Source: Eubacteriales bacterium (lineage in GTDB: Bacteria > Bacillota_A > Clostridia > Lachnospirales > Lachnospiraceae). From it: a stretch of 8,043 nt of DNA. Position 1 is the stretch's first letter, and the number at the start of each line of letters is the position of its first letter. The notes beneath the pieces were generated by a model, which was not told the origin of the DNA, did no database searches, and saw nothing but the letters and a program-made list of their open reading frames with translations. The DNA is taken from positions 1 through 8,043 of the forward strand of contig JAUNJL010000090.1 in assembly GCA_030533315.1 (NCBI GenBank). Reading direction: 5' to 3'. Shown here in pieces: positions 1 to 6,582 of this stretch. The translations under genes were made by a program, and so were the position numbers.

Positions 1-30
1 TTGATAGGATTCCTAAGGTGGGAGAAGAGA

Positions 31-1749
31 ATGAGAGCAGCGAATGAGAAACCGGTGATCGCCTTTGAGGGGTTTGGCTTCCAGTATTACAGCCAGGCGG
101 AGCCCACCCTTCAGGGGATCGACCTGAAAATCTACAAGGGGGAAAAGGTTCTGATCGTGGGGCCCAGCGGAAGCGGAAAGAGCACTCTGGGCCACTGCAT
201 CAACGGCCTGATCCCCTTTGCCTATCGGGGAGAGCTCACGGGAAGCCTGAAGATTGACGGGAAGGAAACCCGGGAGATGAATATTTTTCAGCTGTCCAAA
301 AAGGTGGGGACGGTGCTCCAGGATGCGGACGGCCAGTTTATCGGGCTCACCGTGGGGGAGGACATCGCCTTTGCCCTGGAAAACGACTGCGTGGAGCAGG
401 GAAGGATGGCGGAGACGGTGCAGAGGGTGGCAGAGATCGTGGACATGGGAAGGCTTTTGCAGTCTTCCCCTTTTGAGCTGTCCGGCGGGCAAAAGCAAAG
501 GGTTTCTTTTGCGGGGGTGATGGTGGACGACGTGGACATCCTCTTGTTTGACGAGCCTTTGGCGAATCTGGACCCGGCTGCGGGAAAGACCGCCATCGAT
601 CTCATTGACCGGGTGTGGAGGGATTCCCGCAAGACGGTGGTCATCATCGAGCACCGTCTGGAGGACGTGCTCTACCGGGAGGTGGATCGGATCGTGGTGA
701 TCAATGATGGCCGGATTGCGGCGGACATGACTTCAGATGAGCTGATGGCTGCGGGCATCCTTCCGGGCCTTGGCATCCGGGAGCCGCTGTACGTGACGGC
801 CCTGAAGTATGCGGGGATCTCGGTGGAGCCGGACATGAGGGCGGGCCGCCTCTGCACCCTGGAGATCTCCCGCGTCCGGGAATCTCTCCATCGATGGAAC
901 AAAAGCCAGAGGGCAAAGAAAAGAGAGGAACAAAGGCCGGTGATCCTGGAGGTGGAGGGTCTGTCCTTCCAATACACGAAAAAGCGGCCGGTTTTGCAGG
1001 ACGTCAGCTTCCAGATCCGGGAAGGGGAGATGGTGAGCATCGTGGGGACAAACGGTGCGGGAAAGAGTACGCTGGCAAAGGTGATCTGCGGCTTTGTGGC
1101 CGAGGACGGGGGCAGGATCCTGTACAAGGGGGAGGATCTGAAGGGCCAGACCATCAAGGAGCGTTCCCAGAAGATCGGCTTTGTCATGCAGAATCCCAAC
1201 CAGATGATCTGCAAGCCTATGATCTACGATGAGGTGGCCCTGGGACTTCGCATCCGGGGCGTACCAGAGGAGGAGATCGGCCCTAAGGTGGAAAAGGCCC
1301 TGAAGATCTGCGGCCTCCTTCCCTTCAAGAGCTGGCCGGTCTCGGCCCTCAGCTTCGGCCAGAAAAAGCGGGTGACCATTGCCTCCATGCTGGTGCTGGA
1401 GCCCCAGATCCTGATCCTGGACGAGCCGACGGCAGGCCAGGACTACCACCATTACACGGAGATCATGGAGTTTCTGAGAAGCCTGAACAGCCAGGGGGTG
1501 ACCATCCTCATGATCACCCACGACATGCATCTGATGCTGGAATACACTCCTCACGCCATCGTCATCAGCGGGGGCAGGAAGATTGGGGACGGGGCGGCGG
1601 TGGACGTTCTCACCGACGAGGAGATCACCAGGGAGGCCAGCCTGAAGGTCACCTCCCTTTATGAGCTGGCCCTTTGTGCCGGGCTGGAGGATCCTTCGGC
1701 TTTTGTACAGAATTTCATCGATCACGAAAGGGGGGAGTGCCGGTCATGA
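31..1749 (+). CDS. ECF transporter energizing subunit, two fused ABC ATPase domains (EcfA-EcfA', YkoD-like)
   Basis: This cytoplasmic ATPase should power an energy-coupling factor (ECF) importer of a vitamin or metabolite, together with EcfT and an S component. In 572 residues it carries two complete ABC domains. Domain 1 has Walker A GPSGSGKST (44-52), signature LSGGQKQR (150-157), Walker B LLFDEP (171-176) and H-loop His208. Domain 2 has Walker A GTNGAGKST (339-347), signature LSFGQKKR (440-447), Walker B LILDEP (461-466) and His497. A charged linker around 285-302 joins them. The LSFGQ form of the second signature is, from memory, usual for the fused YkoD-type proteins, so I do not read it as damage. 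The ATG at 31 is chosen because GGGAG at 20-24 sits 6 bases upstream. An in-frame TTG at position 1 would add ten residues and cannot be excluded. The stop overlaps the EcfT start (ATGA), which suggests translational coupling. Confidence 0.93.
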   Translation: MRAANEKPVIAFEGFGFQYYSQAEPTLQGIDLKIYKGEKVLIVGPSGSGKSTLGHCINGLIPFAYRGELTGSLKIDGKETREMNIFQLSKKVGTVLQDADGQFIGLTVGEDIAFALENDCVEQGRMAETVQRVAEIVDMGRLLQSSPFELSGGQKQRVSFAGVMVDDVDILLFDEPLANLDPAAGKTAIDLIDRVWRDSRKTVVIIEHRLEDVLYREVDRIVVINDGRIAADMTSDELMAAGILPGLGIREPLYVTALKYAGISVEPDMRAGRLCTLEISRVRESLHRWNKSQRAKKREEQRPVILEVEGLSFQYTKKRPVLQDVSFQIREGEMVSIVGTNGAGKSTLAKVICGFVAEDGGRILYKGEDLKGQTIKERSQKIGFVMQNPNQMICKPMIYDEVALGLRIRGVPEEEIGPKVEKALKICGLLPFKSWPVSALSFGQKKRVTIASMLVLEPQILILDEPTAGQDYHHYTEIMEFLRSLNSQGVTILMITHDMHLMLEYTPHAIVISGGRKIGDGAAVDVLTDEEITREASLKVTSLYELALCAGLEDPSAFVQNFIDHERGECRS

Positions 1750-2579
1750 AGGCGAAGCTGTTTGATTATGTGGATCGGGACAATTTTATCTTTGGCCTGT
1801 CCGGCCTGACAAAGCTGGTGTGTTTTCTCTGCATGACCTTTTCGGTGATGTTTTCCTACGACATCCGCTACATCCTGTTTGTCATGGCCCTCTCCGCCCT
1901 GTTTTTCAAAATGTCGGAGCTACGCTTCCGGCAGGTGCAGGTCATGTGCATTTACGTGGCGGTCTTCCTGCTGATGAATTTTTTGCTGACCTATCTGTTC
2001 AGCCCTCAGTACGGCGTGGAGATCTACGGGACACGCCACGAGCTGTTCCGTTTCAGCGCCCGCTATGTGGTGACGAAGGAGCAGCTGCTGTATCAGGCGA
2101 CGAAGACCGTCAAATATGCCTCCGTGGTGCCCATGGGGATGATCTTCCTTCTCACCACGAACCCCAGTGAATTTGCGGCCTCCCTGAACCGGGTGGGAGT
2201 GCCTTACAAGGGAGCCTACGCCCTTTCCCTGACGCTGCGGTATTTCCCGGACACCATCCGGGACTACCAGGACATATCTTTGGCGCAGCAGAGCCGGGGC
2301 CTGGACCTGTCCAAAAAGGAGAAACTGCGGGTGAGGGTCAAAAATGTGGTGAACATCTGTGTTCCCCTGATCTTTTCCACCCTGGACCGGATCGAGCTGA
2401 TCAGCAATGCCATGGATCTGAGAGGCTTTGGGAAGTGCAAGAAGAGGACCTGGTTTGCGGCAAAGCCCCTGAAAAAAAGGGATTGGGCCGCGATGGCCTT
2501 CGGGGCGGCCGTTCTTCTGGGCTCCTTGTTCATGACCTTTTTCGTAAATGGTTCCCGTTTCTGGAACCCGTTTGTGTAA
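1746..2579 (+). CDS. ecfT: ECF transporter transmembrane coupling subunit EcfT
   Basis: EcfT is the membrane scaffold that links the two ATPase domains to the substrate-binding S component. The 277-residue protein has hydrophobic membrane segments near residues 22-54, 65-85, 122-137 and 246-267. It carries the two coupling motifs of the family on cytoplasmic helices: AQQSRG (180-185) and AMDLRGFG (222-229), whose Arg-Gly pairs dock into the ATPase grooves. The stretch TNPSEFAASLNRVGVP before the first motif is also typical. Length is within the usual range of about 250-280. The ATG at 1746 overlaps the stop of the ATPase gene by four bases and has the purine-rich site AAAGGGGGGAG nine bases upstream, so this start is preferred over an upstream in-frame ATG at 1674. 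The next gene follows after 26 bases, so all three genes should share one transcript. Confidence 0.93.
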   Translation: MKAKLFDYVDRDNFIFGLSGLTKLVCFLCMTFSVMFSYDIRYILFVMALSALFFKMSELRFRQVQVMCIYVAVFLLMNFLLTYLFSPQYGVEIYGTRHELFRFSARYVVTKEQLLYQATKTVKYASVVPMGMIFLLTTNPSEFAASLNRVGVPYKGAYALSLTLRYFPDTIRDYQDISLAQQSRGLDLSKKEKLRVRVKNVVNICVPLIFSTLDRIELISNAMDLRGFGKCKKRTWFAAKPLKKRDWAAMAFGAAVLLGSLFMTFFVNGSRFWNPFV

Positions 2580-2605
2580 GCTGAAGAATCCAAAGGAGGG
2601 AAAGC

Positions 2606-3451
2606 ATGAAGCCAATTTTAGTATTTCAGACAGATTTTACTTACAAGGAGGGGGCGGTCAGCTCCATGTACGGCGTTGTGAAATGCGTGGACCGGGAGCT
2701 GGAGATCATGGATGCGACCCATGAGATCCCTCAGTACGACACCTGGAGCGCCAGCTATCGTCTTTATCAGTGCCTGCAGTTCTGGCCGGAGGGAACCATC
2801 TACGTATCCGTGGTGGATCCGGGAGTGGGGACAGGGCGCCGGGCCTGCGTGGCAAAAACCGTGGACGGCTATTACGTGGTGAGCCCGGACAACGGCTCCC
2901 TGACTCATGTGAAGAGGATGATCGGTATCCAGGCCGTCCGGGAGATCGATGAGAAGGTGAACCGCCTGCGGGGAAAGGGGACGGAAGGCGTCTCCATCTT
3001 TCACGGCAGGGATCTTTTCGGCTACACGGCGGCCCGCCTTGCCAGCGGGATCATCGACTTTGAGGGGGTGGGGCCGGAATACCCGGTGGAGGAGATCGTG
3101 GAGCATGAGCTGCTCACCCCCACCGTTGCCCCTGGAAGAGTGGAGGGGATTTTTGAGATCAACGATCCCAATTTCGGGAATCTGTGGACAAATATCCCTC
3201 TCTCCCAGTTTGAAAAAGCCGGTTTTTCCTACGGGGAGGAGATCCAGGTGGAGGTCACCTGCCAGGGAGAACAGGTCTTCTCTCAGAGGGTGCCCTTTCA
3301 CCAAAGCTTCGGCTTTGCCCCCAAGGGCTCACCCATGATCTACAACAATGAGCTGATGCGGATCGCCATGGCCGTGACCCAGGGAAACCTTTGTGAGGAG
3401 TACCATTTGGGCTATGGGCCGGAGTGGAGGATCGTCTTTACAAAATCCTGA
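2606..3451 (+). CDS. SAM hydrolase (SAM hydroxide adenosyltransferase, DUF62 family)
   Basis: Members of this family cleave S-adenosylmethionine with hydroxide to adenosine and methionine and are related to fluorinase and chlorinase. The 281-residue protein shows the family landmarks: QTDF near the N-terminus (Asp10, expected ribose contact), VVDPGVGTGRR (69-79), PDNG (94-97), FHGRDLF (132-138) and the C-terminal NDPNFGNLWTNI (187-198). The expected Asp-Arg-His triad is present as Asp71, Arg78 and His133, so the hydrolase rather than halogenase activity is favoured. The region after TDF reads TYKEGAVSS in place of the GxxDPYVG seen in many members, which fits the subgroup I associate with ECF transporter operons. 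The start has AGGAGG at 2594-2599, six bases before the ATG. It is the last gene of the ECF operon, and no intrinsic terminator is visible directly after it. The physiological role of SAM cleavage beside an importer is unknown. Confidence 0.88.
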   Translation: MKPILVFQTDFTYKEGAVSSMYGVVKCVDRELEIMDATHEIPQYDTWSASYRLYQCLQFWPEGTIYVSVVDPGVGTGRRACVAKTVDGYYVVSPDNGSLTHVKRMIGIQAVREIDEKVNRLRGKGTEGVSIFHGRDLFGYTAARLASGIIDFEGVGPEYPVEEIVEHELLTPTVAPGRVEGIFEINDPNFGNLWTNIPLSQFEKAGFSYGEEIQVEVTCQGEQVFSQRVPFHQSFGFAPKGSPMIYNNELMRIAMAVTQGNLCEEYHLGYGPEWRIVFTKS

Positions 3452-3660
3452 CGGAGCAGGGATTGTGCAAATTGCATAATGTCTGTCAAAAAGTCAATAA
3501 AAAATTCATAATTTAGATGCTTTTATTCTTATAATCCTTGCATTGCAGAGCAAAATAATATAAAATTTAAGAAATGTGGAAACGGGGCAAAGAAGCGGTT
3601 GTGGAAAATGCCTGGTTTGCAGACGACATGAAAATCATGACAGAAGAAAGTGGATCGATT
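3452..3660 (+). promoter_or_regulatory. AT-rich intergenic region with probable promoter of the diguanylate cyclase gene
   Basis: This gap is markedly richer in A and T than the genes around it. It holds a perfect -10 hexamer TATAAT at 3530-3535, but the -35 position has only weak matches, such as TTCATA at 3505-3510 with a 19-base spacer. A second weak combination is TTGCAT (3538-3543), 17 bases, TAAAAT (3561-3566). No hairpin followed by a T-run is seen after the SAM hydrolase gene, so some read-through from the upstream operon is possible. The exact promoter is uncertain. In-frame ATGs at 3574, 3628 and 3637 lie in the region but lack a recognisable ribosome binding site. Confidence 0.45.
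3462..3480. promoter_or_regulatory. Operator-like inverted repeat
   Basis: The 19-base sequence has half-sites ATTGTGCAA and TTGCATAAT around a central A. Eight of nine positions are symmetric. It lies 11 bases after the SAM hydrolase stop and about 50 bases upstream of the candidate TATAAT for the diguanylate cyclase gene. It has no following T-run, so a protein-binding site is a better reading than a terminator. The cognate regulator is not identifiable from the window. Confidence 0.3.
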
Positions 3661-4743
3661 ATGAGTTTTAAAGAGAATCTGAACAATCTGCGGGTGGAAA
3701 AGGTTTCTGTGGGGGAGGTTCCAAAGTATTATACCCTGGCCTTGAGAAGCTTCTACGTATTGATGGTGGCGTACCTGGGGTGCTATGTTCTGGTATCCTT
3801 CTTCCTGGAATTTCCAGAAAATTCCAGGGTGGCCATTCCCTGGCTGACTGCCTTTGCCGTGCTGCTGTTCTTTTACGACAGCATTCCCATCCGGTGGACC
3901 CTGTGGTGTATTTCGGGGCTGATCCTTACCTGGATCTTTGTTTTTGTGGTGTATTATGGCTGGGGGTGCGGCGCACAGTATTTCAATATCCCGCTGCTGC
4001 TCATCCTGCTGTTTTCCATCTTCACCTCCTTCGGAGGGAAGGTGGCCATCAGCTTTCTCATTCCAGGGGTGCAGCTTTTCCTGTATTTCTTTGCCATAGG
4101 TCACCAGGCCATGTTCTTTCTCCCCCAGAGAGGAGTGTCTGCCTTCCAGATCCTGAACACGGCCTTTGCGGCGCTGTCCGTGGTGGTGGTCTCCCTGATC
4201 TTCAGCACGGATATTCAGAAGTCGGCAAGGCAGCTGGTGATCTACAACGAGGAGCTGAAGAGGCAGGCCAGCACCGACGCCCTCACGGGGCTTTGGAACC
4301 GCAGGCACATGCTGGAGATCATGGAGCACCATATCGCAAGCCATCCCCATGGGTGCTACTGCGTGGCCATGGGGGACATTGACCATTTCAAAAGGATCAA
4401 CGATACCTATGGCCATGAGTGTGGGGACGAGGTGCTGCGCCGGATCGCGGAGCTGTTCCGAAGCCGTATGAGCGGACGTAAATGTGTCTGCCGCTGGGGT
4501 GGAGAGGAGTTTTTCTTTTTCATGCCTGAGATGAACCTGGATGAGGCCAGCACCATCATCAGTGACCTGAACATTGCCGTATCCCAGCTGGACATCCGGT
4601 ACAAGGAGGCCATCTGCCGGGTGACCATGACCTTCGGTGTGGAGGAGACGGACTATGTGTCCAGCCTGAAAGACATCATCAAGCGGGCGGATGAGAAGCT
4701 GTATTTTGGAAAAAACAACGGGCGGAACCAGGTAATCTTTTGA
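3661..4743 (+). CDS. Membrane diguanylate cyclase (GGDEF domain)
   Basis: The protein should make cyclic di-GMP from two GTP at the inner face of the membrane. With the start used here it has 360 residues. About six hydrophobic segments (near 29-49, 57-72, 79-99, 108-122, 126-145 and 158-182) form an N-terminal membrane sensor of no type I can name. A GGDEF domain follows from about 203, with DALTGLWNRR, MGDIDHFKRIND (237-248, Mg-binding Asp239) and the active-site loop GGEEF (280-284). These support catalytic activity. The inhibitory RxxD site that should precede GGEEF reads SGRK (271-274), so canonical product inhibition is probably missing. There is no EAL domain. The start is uncertain: ATG 3661 has only a weak purine stretch upstream, and ATGs at 3574, 3628 and 3637 have none better. 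It sits between the ECF A-T operon and an S component gene. Confidence 0.88.
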   Translation: MSFKENLNNLRVEKVSVGEVPKYYTLALRSFYVLMVAYLGCYVLVSFFLEFPENSRVAIPWLTAFAVLLFFYDSIPIRWTLWCISGLILTWIFVFVVYYGWGCGAQYFNIPLLLILLFSIFTSFGGKVAISFLIPGVQLFLYFFAIGHQAMFFLPQRGVSAFQILNTAFAALSVVVVSLIFSTDIQKSARQLVIYNEELKRQASTDALTGLWNRRHMLEIMEHHIASHPHGCYCVAMGDIDHFKRINDTYGHECGDEVLRRIAELFRSRMSGRKCVCRWGGEEFFFFMPEMNLDEASTIISDLNIAVSQLDIRYKEAICRVTMTFGVEETDYVSSLKDIIKRADEKLYFGKNNGRNQVIF

Positions 4744-4778
4744 AGAGAAGGCGGTCTGGGGGACCTGTGAAAGAATGC

Positions 4779-4807
4779 TTGACAAACCATGAGAATGGCG
4801 TTACCCT
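4779..4807 (+). promoter_or_regulatory. Promoter for the ECF S component gene
   Basis: A perfect -35 TTGACA (4779-4784) is followed by a 17-base spacer and the -10 sequence TACCCT (4802-4807), which keeps the conserved TA and final T. It starts 36 bases after the diguanylate cyclase stop. The resulting 5' leader would be close to 57 bases. The -10 is imperfect, so strength is uncertain. Confidence 0.55.
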
Positions 4808-4819
4808 TTTCGTGAAGAT

Positions 4820-4861
4820 GGATAACTGCCAGGGCAGGTGATCCGGCTAAGGCTAAGGAGG
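4820..4861 (+). promoter_or_regulatory. Short leader with hairpin and tandem repeat ending in the ribosome binding site
   Basis: The leader can fold into GGAT (4820-4823) with ATCC (4841-4844), enclosing CTGC (4826-4829) with GCAG (4834-4837). Two adjacent copies of GGCTAA (4845-4856) follow; the second overlaps the strong ribosome binding site AAGGAGG (4855-4861), nine bases before the ATG at 4871. The arrangement could influence initiation, but no known riboswitch class is recognised. Confidence 0.25.
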
Positions 4862-4870
4862 AAAGAGACT

Positions 4871-5434
4871 ATGGAAAAAAAGCTGTTTGACCTGAAGACA
4901 AAGACCATTGTTGCCACCGGGCTGGGGGCGGCTCTCTTTACGCTGCTGTTTATGTATGTGAAGGTTCCCACGGGCATCCCGGAGACGGAGATCCAGACGG
5001 CCTACGGCGTCGGCGCCTTTTTTGCGGCTCTGTACGGTCCGATCGCCGGTGGGCTGATCGCATTCATTGGACACGCCCTTTCCGATTCCATTCAGTATGG
5101 CTCCGCATGGTGGAGCTGGGTGATCGCCAGCGGCCTGTCCTGCTTCGTCATTGGACTGGTTTATCCCAGGCTGAAGGTGGAGGAAGGGGAGTTTACCAAG
5201 AAGGACATCGTTCTTTTTAATGGCTATCAGATCGTTGCCAATGCCATCTCGTGGGCCGTGGTGGCGCCGGTGCTGGACATTGTGATCTATAAGGAGCCGG
5301 TCAACCTGGTGTTTACCCAGGGCATGGTGGCGGCTGTCTCCAATGCGGTGTCGGCCGGCGTGATCGGTTCCCTTCTTCTGGTGCTCTACAGCAAGACCCG
5401 CTCCCAGAAGGGAAGCCTCTCAAAAAATTCATAA
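4871..5434 (+). CDS. ECF transporter S component, UPF0397 family
   Basis: This is the substrate-binding membrane protein of an ECF importer. The 187 residues closely match the layout of UPF0397 proteins (about 180-190 residues): TIVATGLGAALF at the start of helix 1, VPTGIPETEIQ (32-42), YGPIAGGLIAFIGHALSD (55-72), then WWSWVIASGL, ending with the SKTRSQKGSL tail. Five to six membrane segments are visible. The small-residue pattern around Ala15-Gly19 fits the helix-1 contact with EcfT. UPF0397 genes often sit directly beside a fused double ATPase gene; here the matching ATPase and EcfT genes end 2.3 kb upstream and the diguanylate cyclase gene lies between. The ATG at 4871 has AAGGAGG nine bases upstream; an upstream in-frame extension to 4838 would run through that site and is rejected. 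The substrate is unknown. Confidence 0.88.
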   Translation: MEKKLFDLKTKTIVATGLGAALFTLLFMYVKVPTGIPETEIQTAYGVGAFFAALYGPIAGGLIAFIGHALSDSIQYGSAWWSWVIASGLSCFVIGLVYPRLKVEEGEFTKKDIVLFNGYQIVANAISWAVVAPVLDIVIYKEPVNLVFTQGMVAAVSNAVSAGVIGSLLLVLYSKTRSQKGSLSKNS

Positions 5435-5506
5435 AGAGATGTGGGGAAAAGGCGCTGGGATCGTAAGGAATGGAATAGAAAATACATAAGAAATACGTGA
5501 GGACCG

Positions 5507-5544
5507 AAAAAGGACGCCCTGGAATGCTGCGGGGCGTCCTTTTT
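5507..5544. terminator. Bidirectional intrinsic terminator
   Basis: AAAAAGGACGCCC (5507-5519) and GGGCGTCCTTTTT (5532-5544) are perfect reverse complements over 13 bases around a 12-base loop. The GC-rich stem is followed by T-runs on both strands. It can end the S component transcript on the + strand and the AIM24-family transcript on the - strand, whose stop is at 5579. Confidence 0.9.
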
Positions 5545-5578
5545 GGGCGGCTGCGGGACGGGGATGATCTTTTTTGGA

Positions 5579-6265
5579 TCAGTCCTTGCCGCCGGTGGGG
5601 AAGTAGGGGCGGAGGGCGCCGGCCATATTGCAGATGGGCATGGTCTGGAGCCAGACGTGGCCGGGCCCCGTGATCTCCGTGTTAAACACCCCTTCTCCTC
5701 CGAAGAGGGCATTTTTGATGCCGGGAACGGTGCGGATGTCCATGGTGCAGGTGGCGCTCATGGCGGCCAGGTGGCCGGTGTCCACGATGATCCTTTGGCC
5801 GGGCTTTAGGTCATATTCCACCACATGGCCGTCAAATTCGGCGAAGAGGATGCCTTCCCCGGAAAATTTCTGGAGGATGAAGCCCTCCCCTCCGAAAAGG
5901 CCGGAGCTGAATTTGCGGCTGAAATGAATCTGGCAGTCCACGCCGGCCTCACTTGCCAGAAAGGCGGTTTTCTGGGCGATGATCTCGCTGCCGGGGGAAA
6001 TGGTAAAGGCCCGGATGGAGCCGGGGAAGCTGGAGGCAAAGGCGATCATGCCGCTGCCGTTCATGGCGGTGTAAAGGTTTTGGAAAAGGTTTTCCCCGGA
6101 AAACATGCGCCCGAATATTTTTCCGATCCCTCCATTGGAGCTGGTTTCCATTTTCATGTTGGGGGACATCCAGGCCATGCTGCCGCCCTCCGTGACCATG
6201 CGCTCTCCATTTTCCAGATGGCAGATCACCACCGGAAGAGTCTCTCCCTTGATCTCGTATTTCAT
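5579..6265 (-). CDS. AIM24 / TIGR00266 family protein
   Basis: The 228-residue protein belongs to the widespread AIM24 family (formerly DUF124), whose members adopt a beta-rich TRAP-like fold. The bacterial function is not established. Visible landmarks are the N-terminal MKYEIKG strand, EGGSMAWMS (26-34), the Gly-rich SSNGGIGKIFGRMFSGEN (42-59), PGSIRAFTISPG (81-92), then the repeated turn FGGEG at 124-128 and 188-192 with a related FSGEG at 134-138, and a C-terminal TGGKD. No signal peptide or membrane helix is evident, so a cytoplasmic location is likely. The start is the ATG at 6265, because GGGAGG lies seven bases upstream; an earlier in-frame ATG at 6280 would place that site inside the gene. 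It is transcribed alone, converges on the S component gene and shares its terminator. Confidence 0.9.
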   Translation of the reverse strand: MKYEIKGETLPVVICHLENGERMVTEGGSMAWMSPNMKMETSSNGGIGKIFGRMFSGENLFQNLYTAMNGSGMIAFASSFPGSIRAFTISPGSEIIAQKTAFLASEAGVDCQIHFSRKFSSGLFGGEGFILQKFSGEGILFAEFDGHVVEYDLKPGQRIIVDTGHLAAMSATCTMDIRTVPGIKNALFGGEGVFNTEITGPGHVWLQTMPICNMAGALRPYFPTGGKD

Positions 6266-6419
6266 TCTCGTACCTCCCATTCATTCGTGCTTCATCCATT
6301 CTTTTTTCACGGTCAGCGGGCAGATCTGCCTGAACCGTTATACAAGGCTGGCAACAGCCCAGTTACCAGAGCCGTCACACAAAGTTTACCATAGAAGCCT
6401 GCGTCCTGCAACGACAGGA
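6266..6419. promoter_or_regulatory. Divergent intergenic region with a dyad near the AIM24-family promoter
   Basis: This gap separates the - strand AIM24-family gene from the + strand unit that ends in upp. It contains the perfect 12-base palindrome GGCAGATCTGCC (6319-6330), flanked by ACGGT (6309-6313) and ACCGT (6334-6338), which gives an imperfect 30-base dyad. On the - strand a -10-like TATAAC occupies 6342-6337, with no good -35, so the dyad would sit at or just after the transcription start of the AIM24-family gene. It may be an operator or a 5' hairpin of the RNA. No gene is visible here. Confidence 0.35.
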
Positions 6420-6449
6420 TGGACAGGAAAAGGGAAATGGTGGTATAAT
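6420..6449 (+). promoter_or_regulatory. Promoter of the upp-containing unit
   Basis: The -10 is a consensus TATAAT (6444-6449) with an extended TG at 6441-6442. TGGACA (6420-6425) gives a five-of-six -35 match at an 18-base spacing. It points toward the two small genes and upp, and no other convincing promoter is seen between here and upp. Confidence 0.7.
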
Positions 6450-6455
6450 GGTCAC

Positions 6456-6576
6456 GGTTCACATCTGCCGTTTTCGCTGGCGGAAAATGGGCAGGCCAGT
6501 TCCTTTGGGCCGGAGGGCTCCGGCTTATGGAGGATTGGGGAAGGGTGTCATAAAATCAGACATCAAAAGGGAGGAA
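6456..6576 (+). promoter_or_regulatory. Structured 5' leader of unknown type
   Basis: About 120 bases separate the predicted start of transcription from the first gene. They contain an 11-bp hairpin (6465-6475 with 6483-6494, one bulged G at 6489) and a second GC-rich hairpin, GCCGGA (6509-6514) with TCCGGC (6519-6524) around GGGC. No T-run follows either one. A purine-rich tail runs into the ribosome binding site AAAAGGGAGG (6565-6574). I cannot match it to a known riboswitch, and an ordinary structured leader is possible. Confidence 0.3.
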
Positions 6577-6582
6577 ATGGAC

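Noticed and set aside
440..447. LSFGQ signature in the second ATPase domain as a sign of a dead site (residue positions 440-447 of the protein at 31-1749)
   Set aside because: Walker A, Walker B and the H-loop are intact, and LSFGQ is, to my knowledge, usual in fused ECF ATPases.
733..1725. Long open frame on the - strand opposite the ATPase gene (330 codons)
   Set aside because: It is antisense to a gene with clear ABC motifs, its translation is rich in His, Pro and Leu without any recognisable domain, and there is no suitable promoter or ribosome binding site.
3529..4785. Open frame of 418 codons on the - strand opposite the diguanylate cyclase
   Set aside because: It is an artefact of GC-rich coding sequence: the product is full of His, Gln and Pro, while the + strand frame has membrane helices and a GGDEF domain.
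4820..4861. preQ1-I riboswitch before the S component, suggested by the CTAAGGAGG ending
   Set aside because: The hairpin loop sequence and A-rich tail required for preQ1-I are absent; only the end near the ribosome binding site looks similar.
5825..6394. Open frame on the + strand opposite the AIM24-family gene
   Set aside because: It has no domain, a Gly/Ala/His-rich composition and no ribosome binding site; the - strand frame matches a known family.
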